Below, in pieces: positions 36,401-46,600 of a DNA stretch of 64,000 nt; within the stretch, counting starts at the first letter, position 1, and each line of letters opens with the position of its first letter. The position numbers were made by a program, and so were the translations under genes. Location of the stretch: contig NC_089867.1 in the NCBI RefSeq assembly GCF_036373705.1, forward strand, positions 24,571,323-24,635,322. Reading direction: 5' to 3'. The notes beneath the pieces were generated by a model, which saw only the letters and a list, made by a program, of their open reading frames with translations, was not told the origin of the DNA and ran no database searches. This stretch comes from Amia ocellicauda (lineage: Eukaryota; Chordata; Actinopteri; Amiiformes; Amiidae).

Positions 36401-39400
36401 TGTCTGTGTGGCAGGTGTTCTCTGTGTTAATGTGTGTGTGTTTGTTGTGGCAGGTGTTCTCAGTGTGTTAATGTGTGTGTCTGTGTGGCAGGTGTTCTCA
36501 GTGTGTTAATGTGTGTGTGTTTGTTGTGGCAGGTGTTCTCTGTGTTAATGTGTGTGTCTGTGTGGCAGGTGTTCTCAGTGTGTTAAGGTGTGTGTGTTTC
36601 TTGTGGCAGGTGTTCTCAGTGTGTTAATGTGTGTGTATGTGTCTGTGTGGCAGGTGTTCTTTCAGTGTGTTAATGTGTGTGTTTGTTGTGGCAGGTGTTC
36701 TCTCTGTGTGTGTTTGTTGTGGCAGGTGTTCTCTCTGTGTGTTTGTTGTGGCAGGTGTTCTCTCTGTGTGTTTGTTGTGGCAGGTGTTCTCAGTGTGTTA
36801 ATGTGTGTGTGTTTGTTGTGGCAGGTGTTCTCAGTGTGTTAATGTGTGTGTGTCTGTGTGGCAGGTGTTCTCTGTGTTAATGTGTGTGTGTTTGTTGTGG
36901 CAGGTGTTCTCAGTGTGTTAAGGTGTGTGTGTTTCTTGTGGCAGGTGTTCTCAGTGTGTTAATGTGTGTGTGTGTCTGTGTGGCAGATGTTCTCAGTGTG
37001 TTCATGTGTGTGTTTGTTGTGGCAGGTGTTCTCTCTGTGTGTGTTTGTTGTGGCAGGTGTTCTCAGTGTGTTAAGGTGTGTGTGTCTGTGTGGCAGGTGT
37101 TCTCAGTGTGTTAAGGTGTGTGTGTCTGTGTGGCAGGTGTTCTCTGTGTTAATGTGTGTGTGTTTGTTGTGGCAGGTGTTCTCAGTGTGTTAAGGTGTGT
37201 GTGTTTCTTGTGGCAGGTGTTCTCAGTGTGTTAATGTGTGTGTGTGTCTGTGTGGCAGGTGTTCTCTGTGTTAATGTGTGTGTGTTTGTTGTGGCAGGTG
37301 TTCTCAGTGTGTTAATGTGTGTGTGTCTGTGTGGCAGGTGTTCTCAGTGTGTTAATGTGTGTGTCTGTGTGGCAGGTGTTCTCAGTGTGTTAATGTGTGT
37401 GTGTCTGTGTGGCAGGTGTTCTCAGTGTGTTAATGTGTGTGTGTTTGTTGTGGCAGGTGTTCTCAGTGTGTTAATGTGTGTGTGTCTGTGTGGCAGGTGT
37501 TCTCAGTGTGTTAATGTGTGTGTGTCTGTGTGGCAGGTGTTCTCAGTGTGTTAATGTGTGTGTGTCTGTGTGGCAGGTGTTCTCAGTGTGTTCATGTGTG
37601 TGTTTGTTGTGGCAGGTGTTCTCTCTGTGTGTGTTTGTTGTGGCAGGTGTTCTCAGTGTGTTAAGGTGTGTGTGTGTCTGTGTGGCAGGTGTTCTCAGTG
37701 TGTTAAGGTGTGTGTGTTTCTTGTGGCAGGTGTTCTCAGTGTGTTAATGTGTGTGTGTTTGTTGTGGCAGGTGTTCTCAGTGTGTTAATGTGTGTGTGTT
37801 TGTTGTGGCAGGTGTTCTCAGTGTGTTAATGTGTGTGTTTCTTGTGGCAGGTGTTCTCGTGCTCTCAGTGCACATTGACTTTCCGCCGGCGGTTGGAGCT
37901 GCGTCTGCACATGGTCAGCCACACCGGAGAAATGCCCAACAAGGTACCGGCCAGTTCCTAATATTCATATTATTGTTATTTGACCGATGTAGTGTGTACC
38001 CCCGTGCCTGACGCCTCTGTGTGTCCTTCTGTCTGTGTACCAGTGCACCTCGTGTCCAGAGCAGTTCATGCAGAAGAAGGACTTGAAGAGCCACCTAATC
38101 AAGGTTCACGGCGCGCCCAAACCCCACGCGGTGAGCGCACAACACCCTACTCCCTGCTGTTGTCGGGATGTGTGTTCTGGGGAAATGGTTAATGTTGATT
38201 GTGCGTTGTGTGTGTGTGTCGTGCTCAGTGCTCGCTGTGTCCCAAGTGCTTCCTGTCCCGCACCGAGCTGCGACTGCACGAGGCCTCCAAGCACCGTGGG
38301 GAGAAGCTGTTCGTGTGCGAGGAGTGCGGACACCGCGCCTCCAGCCGCAACGGCCTGCAGATGCACATCAAGGCCATCCACCGGTGAGCAGGGGCAGCTG
38401 GGGTGGATAGGGGGAGAGGGGCAGGATGTGTTGTCAATGTGGGGGAATCCATAGACTGGTCTTTTGTTACCCTATAAAAAAAATATTGAGCAGTATTGTG
38501 AGTGACTTCCTCTCTAAGTGCTGTGCATCAACCTATTGCATGCTGGGAGAATAGGAGGGTATGTTTTGGCATAGGAGGGCAATTGTGCCGGCCTTGTGCC
38601 CAGGGTGGTCTGGGGTGGTTTAGTGTGTGAAGCAGCAGGAACCCCGCACTGATGACTCTGCTGGGGGCTGTTTGTGTGTTTGTGCGGCAGCAACGAGAGG
38701 CCCTTTGTGTGTGAGTTCTGCAGCCACGCCTTCACGCAGAAGGCCAACCTGAACATGCACCTGCGCACACACACCGGCGAGAAGCCCTTCCAGTGCCACC
38801 TGTGCGGCAAGACCTTCCGCACACAGGGTAACCCCTCTGCTACTGACACACACACACACTCACACACACCTGAATCTGAGTCTCACACCTGAACTACAGC
38901 GATACGGGCAATGGGAAAGCCTGGGGTTCAGGGACTTGTGCTTGTCCTTCCTCCTGATTGTGTGTGTGTTACAGCCAGCCTCGACAAGCACCACCGCACA
39001 CACACGGGCGAGCGGCCGTTCCGCTGTGAATTCTGCGAGCAGCGCTTCACGGAGAAGGGGCCTCTGCTGAGACACGTGGCCAGCAAGCACCAGGAGGGCC
39101 GGCCGCACTACTGCCACATCTGCAGCAAGACCTTCAAAGGTAACCACCGCACTGAAACACACACACAGCGGTCATGTGACTGACGATCGTCCGACCGGTC
39201 ATCTTTACCTGCCCTGTCCCCTTGTTTCTGCCCCCCAGCCATCGAGCAGCTGCGGGTCCATGTGCGCCGACACAAGGGGATGAGGAAGTTTGAGTGCTCC
39301 GAGTGCGGCTACAAGTTCACCAGACAGGTACGGTGAATCTGTGAGGATGTTTTTATTATACCCTTTGAACGAACTTCTGATTTAAAATGGGGGTTCGATT

Positions 39401-40172
39401 CTGGAAACCGAGCCGGTGGGTTCGAGGTAGATGCCAAACCCAGTTTTTTGTGGTCAAAATTTGCCAGCAGCTGTTTCAGGGGACTCTGAACCACATGTGT
39501 GTCCCATCTTCAGTTTAACAAGATGTGTATAGATACAGACGGGTGACAAATTAAAGGAAAAACCTGAATCAATGAGTGGAGGAACATATCGAATGCAGAT
39601 GCCTCCTAACAGCTGTACTGCATGATACAATTAAGCAATTAACATCCTGTCATGCTCTGTGGCATGTATAAACATGCTGAGCAGGCCCAGTTGACCTCGA
39701 TTTGTCACCTGTCTGTATATACACACACACATTTCATAATAATGTACTCCTAAAAACCGAAGTGAAACCAGTTTAAATCTCTCCCCCTCTCCAGGCCCAC
39801 CTGCGGCGGCACTCCCAGATACACAACCGGGTGGAGAACTACAACCCTCGGCAGAGGAGGCTGCGCAACCTGGTGGTGGAGGACGAGAAGGCCGAGGTGG
39901 AGGCGGGGGCGGTCCTGCCCGGCGAGGAGGCGGTGGAGGGCGAGGGCACGCTGCCCGGCGACATCATCAGCGTCATGATCCCGTCCGGCACCATCGTGGT
40001 GGAGGAGGTGGTCTCCACGCAGGGGTGCGGCACCAGGGGGGACGAGCCCGGCTTCACGGTGGCCGACGTCATGGAGCAGACCCTGCTGGTGACCGGGGCG
40101 TACCCGCTGCACCACGCCGCGGTCGTCACCGAGGAGCTGGTGGAGGGGGGGGGCACAGTGGATAAGGCCTGA
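15413..40172 (+). CDS. zbtb48: ZBTB48 (TZAP/HKR3), BTB zinc-finger protein
   Basis: Ten coding exons join in frame: 15413-16165, 16372-16649, 16771-16882, 37851-37943, 38044-38130, 38229-38383, 38691-38827, 38975-39139, 39239-39327, 39795-40172. The product is 748 residues (human 688). ZBTB48 binds telomeric TTAGGG repeats and promotes telomere trimming; it also activates some promoters, including that of MTFP1. Residues about 10-120 are the BTB domain ([20 protein letters not shown]). A proline/serine-rich and then acidic linker follows. Eleven C2H2-type fingers span about 326-634. Finger 2 ends EHEARNC, a C2HC variant shared with human. Finger 11 and the arm [14 protein letters not shown], the known telomere-binding unit, are intact. 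The C-terminal tail is acidic and diverged. Exon phases agree throughout. The start ATG lies in AAGATGGCGGCG, 16 nt after a probable acceptor. The oddity is intron 3 (16,883-37,850), which is nearly all minisatellite and separates fingers 2 and 3. Confidence 0.95.
17221..17780 (+). repeat. 280-bp higher-order repeat pair in the array
   Basis: The translated pattern starting at 17,221 recurs unchanged for at least 78 codons starting at 17,501, a 280-bp shift equal to seven 40-bp units. This shows local unequal duplication of multi-unit blocks. Confidence 0.8.
22360..31030 (+). repeat. Three large higher-order blocks of the minisatellite
   Basis: Long translated patterns recur in the same order three times, for example starting at 23,351, 26,345 and 28,887 (each 216 codons, identical in translation), and at 24,405, 27,405 and 29,947. 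The shifts are 2,994-3,000 bp between the first and second blocks and 2,542 bp between the second and third. Approximate blocks are 22,360-25,480, 25,480-28,020 and 28,020-31,030. A tail of about 460 bp (25,020-25,480) is repeated at 30,560-31,020 (shift 5,542 bp) but missing from the middle block. Smaller 609-bp duplications lie at about 31,320/31,930 and 35,360/35,970. Confidence 0.85.
39536..39715. mobile_element. MITE, Tc1/mariner type, in ZBTB48 intron 9
   Basis: The left end CAGACGGGTGACAAATT and the right end AATTTGTCACCTGTCTG with one internal mismatch (GATTTGTCACCTGTCTG) form inverted repeats of about 17 bp. Each is flanked by TA (39,534-39,535 and 39,716-39,717), the target duplication of Tc1/mariner elements. 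The 180-bp element is too short to encode a transposase. It lies between the last two coding exons, well away from the splice sites. Confidence 0.8.
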
Positions 40173-40431
40173 GCTGGATGAGCCGGGGGTGGGGAGGATG
40201 GGGAAGGGGCGGTTAGAAACTGTCTTGCCCCACTCTCCGAAATTCCCCACCTGCGGTCGCTGCATTGGTCACGATCTGGACTCAGAGGGACCTGGTTAAG
40301 CTGTTATTATAAATGATCAGCCCCCTGTCAATGTGTCGATCAGATAAATCTCTCCGGCCCATGACAGGCTGCTCCACAGCTCAGGCGTGAGCGAAGCCCT
40401 CGAATGCCAAAACGCAAATCAAATGAACAAA

Positions 40432-40437
40432 AATAAA
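40432..40437 (+). terminator. zbtb48: ZBTB48 poly(A) signal
   Basis: AATAAA lies 260 bp after the ZBTB48 stop codon, so the 3' UTR would be about 280 nt. It is the first canonical signal noticed downstream. Confidence 0.6.
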
Positions 40438-40459
40438 ACCTCCAGTCCGTCAAGCAGTT

Positions 40460-43400
40460 CATTTCCACTCCTCTCTCCGCTGTTCTGGAATTCAAACCAC
40501 GCCGAGATGGGTGGGCAGATTTGCCGTTTCCCGGTGCTGCGGGTCCTCGAGACACGAGCCCGGCGCCCGTTATCGGGATAATTGGAAACGGCCTCGGCGG
40601 AATCGATGGCTCGCCAGATTAGAGCAAAATCATCAAAACCTTCCTTGCGGACGGGACGGGCATTTCAATCTCCCAGCATCGTTTCGATCTGCACAGAACT
40701 TTCAACATTTAACTGTCTTCCGTCTGCTTTCGGACATATATACCCCACCCCCCACCATCACACAACCCAAATATAAACACAACAGGCCCCCTTCCATCCC
40801 CCAATTACCCATATACCTGTATAATTACGTCTTTTATTGGATTGTGTTGATTAGAAGTCTGATACCATCTTCACCCCTGCAGTTAATTTCTAAATGCTTG
40901 TTTGAAAACCTAACGGCGGCACATCTTGAGTTTTATTTTGACTGGCTCTAACAATACATCTCCAGATATCGCAGCAATTCATCGATATCCAGAGGGAGAC
41001 GTGACTTCTAAACCTTACAAATTCAAATCGGTGAGTTTGCCCCGACATGCTGACCTGCCCATGCCAATATCCCACAATCCTCTGCTCCTCAACGTCTCCT
41101 ACTTCCTGCTAACAAGAGGAATAAAGGACAGGCTGGTCGGTTGCATGTAAAATGATATGGTTCTCAGATCATAGTTCATTAAAAGCATGCAAATAAAAAG
41201 ATTGTATAAATCTCACTGGTGAACATTATCTCCTCCATTGGCTTTGTACAGTAATTCATTGACGCAGTTTTAATCACGATTGATGTGTGTTTTTTTAATG
41301 TATTATACTGCAAAGAATAGTAATTAAAATCTAAAACTGACCCATGAAGTTTGAAGTTATTTATTTGGGAAATTAAGTGACAACTAGTCAAGATGTATTT
41401 GTTATTTAGTTTATTGGTTTGCGTAGCTGGAATACAGAACTACATTTTTATTTTTTTCCCATGAATATAAAATCATACCACTATGGTACAGTATGATACA
41501 CAAGCTCTCACCGCAGGCCTTTGTGTTGCCGGCGAATGCATGGATTTGTTTAGCGAGATGTGGGTTTATCAGCCACAACACTGAATCATCAGCACTTGAC
41601 AACTGTTAAGCAACTTTTATAAAATCGTTCAAGATGCAGTGAAATCCATCACACACTCAGTCCAAATACACGAGACAGGGAAATAAAAACCTATCCACAT
41701 TGACGCATAATAAAGAACATACTTCCCTCGCAAGCCGTTAGACACACAAGGACTCGTGACAGATGACAACGGCAAACAAACACCGCCTTTATACGCCACT
41801 GAAGTCTGTTACGCAACTGTTCTCAGTTTGGTTCTTTTCTTACCAAGTCCCAACTGTCCAGATGTGCAAACAACCCCCACACACATCTGGTCCACTGCCA
41901 GCAAATGGTGAAGGGTAGCCGTCACAAAAACCCGATATTAAAGCTTGTACTGGATCTGACAGTAGCCTCGTATTCCACAGTGGTTCAAAACTAAACATTC
42001 ACCAGCTTCGGCTAGGAACGGTGTTTATTTCGGCTTGGACTCGATTCCGCTGAGCCCACGTAAACGCTGCTCTGTTTCTGCTCCACAATCCGTGGGAGTG
42101 TTTTGCTCAAGTGAAACCTGTGGGCGCCAGACGCAGCCGGTCCGCATCTCCAAACACTCGCTGTAAACGATCCACAGACCCCCTAGTAACGCTCCGAGCT
42201 CCTCCAAGTGCAGGGTTTGTTAGCAACAGATTTATTTTCAGTTGTTTCCGCACATAACAGATAGTCTCTCCTGCTACACTGCCTCAAACGCCATCAACGA
42301 TAGCCCTGCTGTGGACCTGGACGCCTTCATCGTGCGACTCTACACCCAGTGACTCATCCACTGGACAATACTGGGCCACAGTCACTCCTTGTTGGTGGCT
42401 GTTGGGTTTTCTTCACCTCAGAGATTTCTGACAATCTTCCCAGAGTACGAATCGAACCCATTCAGTGCTGAAACGTATTCATTCACTGCAATTTGCGATC
42501 AATTGTGGCGGAACAAAACCCCCCACATACACACACAACCTGTGCTCGTGTGTTGTGAGAGGAAGCCCTCTAGACATGAATGGGGAGGAGACTTGTCAGT
42601 AGGTGTGCGATGAACGCTTTGCAGAAAAACTTTAGTTTGTGGCCACAGACACTAATCACTGACGATAAAACTGAAAAATCATGTTGTGCCAAACGACAGA
42701 TCAGAACAACACTGTAGTAAAAATGATACAAAACACACTAATAGGATGTCAAAACTGTGCTGTACTGCAGATTATACTTCACTTCTCTGCAAAGCTCACA
42801 ACTGAATACAAAAGAAATTAAAAATACCAATCGCTGCTTCCAGTTAACCCTACACTGGCACTGCTTACTTCACAACAGCTTAATAAAATGATATTCATTG
42901 ACACTTCATCTGAGCTCACAGAAGAGAACAGATCTGTTTTAAAGTATTGCCATGCAGCACCTACAACTACCCACGACAGTTAAATACATAAATAACATGT
43001 AATACACAACACATATATACTCATATATATATATATAAAACAAAGTTAAAATAAGTTACAAAAACAAACAGAAGCATCTTTCAACACGGCTTCGGCTCTT
43101 TGACTCTACGGAAGCCACATGCAGATGTTAGGTATGAACTGAAGAGCAAAGCCACGGATATAAAAACAGTCCAGGGGGTCGCAGGGACTTTGCCGATTGG
43201 CTAATCTGGAGGACCAGTCCTTTTTTCCCAAGTCACCCACGGGAGGCTGAGGGAACAGAGATCTGGACAAAAAACGACGTGGGCATCAGTCCTAGGGTTG
43301 AATGTTTTGTGGCCGTCGCTCTCGATCGGAATGTGCCGTCTTAATTGGGGTGCAAATTGGAGTCGAAGGCCCTGGGGTCTCCCACTAGCACCCCAGCCTT

Positions 43401-43678
43401 CCATGAGGGTCTCTGTTCTGTGTGAAGGTGTGGGGTGTCCAAGGATGAAGTCTGCATCAGCTGTCACGTCACAAATGAAAACTGGGCTGTTCCTCTTTAT
43501 GTGAACATGGTTTGTGTGCTAGCCTCACGAGCCCCAGAGCTCCCCTGTGTGTAAACACTGCCTCAATACTGAGCACCACTGTTGCATGCTGGGAGTGTGG
43601 AGTCCCCATGTTCCACAGGAGGAAGGAGAGGATGGATTGGGTTTGACGTCAGAGGGGGGGCGTGGGGCCAGACTGTGC
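40460..43678 (-). other. klhl21: Region downstream of KLHL21, probable long 3' UTR
   Basis: No coding exon is recognised. The minus strand carries several AATAAA signals (plus-strand TTTATT at 42,024-42,029, 41,447-41,452 and 41,410-41,415), any of which could end KLHL21, whose mammalian 3' UTR is long. A (TA)n run lies near 43,020-43,035. Part of 40,460-41,400 probably belongs to neither gene. The two genes converge here. Confidence 0.4.
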
Positions 43679-46600
43679 TCAGTGGGCCTGGTTGAGGTTC
43701 TGGTTGTTGTTGTGGTTCTGCAGGGCCTGGGTGCGGTAGTGGTGCCGGTGCAGCTGGATGGCGTTGACCTCGGCGTTGTCCAGCGCCGGCTCGAACACGC
43801 TGGGCACCAGGGGCATGAACTGGCGGAAGATGCTGACGCTGCCATGCCAGAAGGTGGGCTGGGGCAGGCGGCCCGCGTGGCTCCAGGTGCGGGTGGTCGG
43901 GTCGTAGGCCTCCACCACGTCCGACAGCTCGAAGGTGTTGTCGTAGCCCCCCGACACGAAGATGCGCCCGCCCAGGGGGGTCACGCTGCCGCCGACGTGG
44001 ACCTGGGGGCAAAGACAGACAACAGTGTAGCTCACACACACTGCGGCACAGAGCGAGGGGCAGGAAGCCACGGCAGGGGTGGAAACAAGGGCAGCTTTGC
44101 AAAATAGTCTGAATCATTGAAGGCTTTTCCAAATTGCAGGCTCATAATATCTAATGTCTTCATTTTTTCTTACAATACACCTTAAAAACAAAAAGAACTG
44201 CAAGTATATAAATATTTTATCTGAAACATTTCTATGAGCTAATCTTGGCCCTTAGGCATTTGTTGTTTTTTGAGTTACCCCAAGACGACAATCTTTGACT
44301 TTCCTTTGAGTAAAAACAAAGGATATCAAAACCTACGCACAACTTAACAAAAAGGAGCAAAACTGAATGAAGGCCAAAGATTTTTACAGGTTGAGGACAA
44401 TTCCCGTTTCCTTCCCCACCGAGTAAACCACTCTGGACAGGGCTGTGATGCAGAAGGGACTTATGGGTACCTGAGTCATCGGGGGGATCTTGTCCCACTC
44501 GTTCTTCTGGGGGTTGTAGACGTCGACCTCCGCCGAGTCGTCCCTGGAACACAAGGCCAAGACAGTCACCTCACAACGTGCCTCTCTCCCTCCTCCAGCA
44601 CCCACTGAAAAACCCCAAACCCACACTTCCTGTACAGACTGAACTCTGAAACGCAACTTCCTGTCTTGCTCTGTGTAGAAATTCCCATCTACAGGGACAA
44701 TTCAATTAAGGAATAGTTAGACCTGCTGCAGGAATCATTGCAAGATGTCCGCAGCCCCTCCCTCCACCATGTACCTTATGTTTTTACCTGATGAAGTAGA
44801 TGAGTCCATTGAGCGTGACCGTCTTGGGGGCGAAGGACCAGGGCGGCAGCTGTCCGCAATTGACCAGGGCCCAGCGGTCGGTGTCGGGGTCGTAGCTCTG
44901 AATGACCATGGTCTCCTGGCCGGCCAGCGAGCCGATGGCGTAGAGGCGGCCCCGGCAGGTGGTGGTGGAGCAGTTGTCCATGGGGTGCAGCATGGGCCGC
45001 AGCCCCTCCCAGCAGTCCAGCGCGTGGTCGTAGCGCTCGGTGCTGTCGGACGCTACCACGTACAGCTGGCCCTTCAGCACCACGGAGCTGTGGTACTCGC
45101 GCGGCTTCAGCATGGGCGACACCTCCGTCCACTCGTTCACGCTCGAGTTGTAGCGCCACACACCATCGTAGAGCCGAGAGCCGTCAGATCCCCCTGCGCC
45201 GGGAAGGAGAGAGACGCGTATCACTGTGGTGTTGCCACCTGTGTGCCTGGTAATGCATATGCATATTGATGGGTATACTGTCAAAAGTGTAGAATTGAGA
45301 ACAAGGGCAGTGATGTTCAGACTGAACAATGCACAAGTTAGAGCTCATCTGGATACTGTGGACAGTTCTGGACTCCACACTTCAAGAAAGATATCGAGGC
45401 AGTTCAGACGAGAGCAAGCAGACTTATTCCAGGTCTGAAGGGAACGTCCTACTGAGAGACTGAGGACCTGAACCTTTTCACCTGGAACAGAGGACACACG
45501 CAGCCGGGGACACAAATGGAAATTGGGCTTCAAGGCATTCAAGACAGAAAACAGGAGACACGTCTTCACACAGAGAGGCGTCACAATCTGAACAAACTCC
45601 CCAGCGATGTGGCTGAAGAGACAATTTGGGAACATTCAAAAACAGACTGGATAGGATCCTTGGACCACTTAGTTATTAATGGACACCAAACGAGCACGAT
45701 GGGTCGAAAGGCCTCCTCTCGATTGGACACTTTCTTATGTTCTTACCATTTCAAAAGAGCATATTTAGCTTAAGAGCCGTCTAAGAGAGTTTGTCTTTTG
45801 TTTTTAAGTCTGGTCCCGGATAGCCACAATCCTGCTGGTCTTACAGACACGTTCAGAGCTTTACTGGGGCAAACGAAGACCATTAATGACTGAAGAGATG
45901 GAGTAACAGCCCAGGTACACTGGAGACTAGAGGACTATGTCTCTCCAGGAGACTTATAGGTCTTATATAAACCATTTCTACCCATATAGAAGACTTACCC
46001 TAGGTATTAACTATAAATTTGAATACCAGTACAGTCTGATAGATCTTAGAGGGCATACTCTCCAATAAGTCAATACAGGAGGAGTTTCAAAACCATTTTT
46101 GTCTGGAGGACACAATATTCTCTTTGTTTGTTGTCTCTAGGGGGCTCCTGTGATATCTGCATTTACTTGGCCCCAGCAGTACAAAATCTTTGGACGTACA
46201 TGGTGGCTAGGGGGGCTGTCCCTCAAATGGCCTGTTATGGTTATGGTCTCACACAGCTGTGGCTGTCCGCTATACCCCTGGGGTCCCCAGGGAGCAGCTC
46301 AAAGGGCTCTCCTGACACCCCCCCATTTACGTCCCTGACTTTGGAAAGACCAGCAGGACTGTTGGTCGGGGCAGCTTAGCGGCTGCGCAATCCTGTGACC
46401 GCAGCAGCGTCTCTGGCAGAACACAGCGTCCCCCCTCGCCCCTCCCTGGTTTAGACATGTATTTATACTCGAGCAGCCCGTTGTTTAAAAACACAGGGGC
46501 CTGGCGAATGTCACAGCTTTCCCCATCAATACACAACACAGCAAAACGCCAGGCAAAGCACAGAGCAAAAACACTCCTCTCTTTCTGGATCTCAGCTGTA

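Larger units (their letters stand above)
16930..37850 (+). repeat. Giant ~40-bp minisatellite carrying splice acceptors
   Basis: About 20.9 kb of tandem units of about 40 bp, roughly 500 copies. A typical unit is TGTGGCAGGTGTTCTCAGTG followed by TGTTAATGTGTGTGTGTCTG. Variants differ in the stretch before the AG (CTGTGTGGCAG, TTGTTGTGGCAG, TTCTTGTGGCAG), in TTAATG/TTAAGG/TTCATG, and in CTCAG/CTCTC/CTTTCAG/CTCGG. Nearly all units keep CAG|GTGTTCT. Exceptions include GCGGG (for example near 19,983, 20,799, 22,043, 25,470, 28,012, 31,012, 34,056, 34,817 and 35,251), GTAGCAG (31,375 and 31,984), TTACGGG (about 32,557) and CAGATGTT (36,985). The array begins 47 bp into ZBTB48 intron 3 and ends at the genuine acceptor of exon 4. 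The genuine exon starts with the same GTGTTCTC as every unit. The plus-strand RNA is strongly UG-rich. Confidence 0.98.

Noticed and set aside
16950-37790. Dozens of cysteine-rich open frames ([11 protein letters not shown]..., up to 247 codons) on the plus strand of the array
   Set aside because: They are translations of the minisatellite. The 40-bp unit rotates through all frames and the TTAATG motif supplies stops. They have no start context, splice pattern or conservation and should not be annotated as genes.
16930-37850. CRISPR-like direct repeat array
   Set aside because: Units are contiguous without unique spacers, the host is a vertebrate, and the unit derives from a local splice junction.
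16930-37850. Interstitial telomeric repeat (because the gene binds telomeres)
   Set aside because: No TTAGGG or CCCTAA tandem runs are present; the repeat is TG-rich with TTAATG and GGCAGG.
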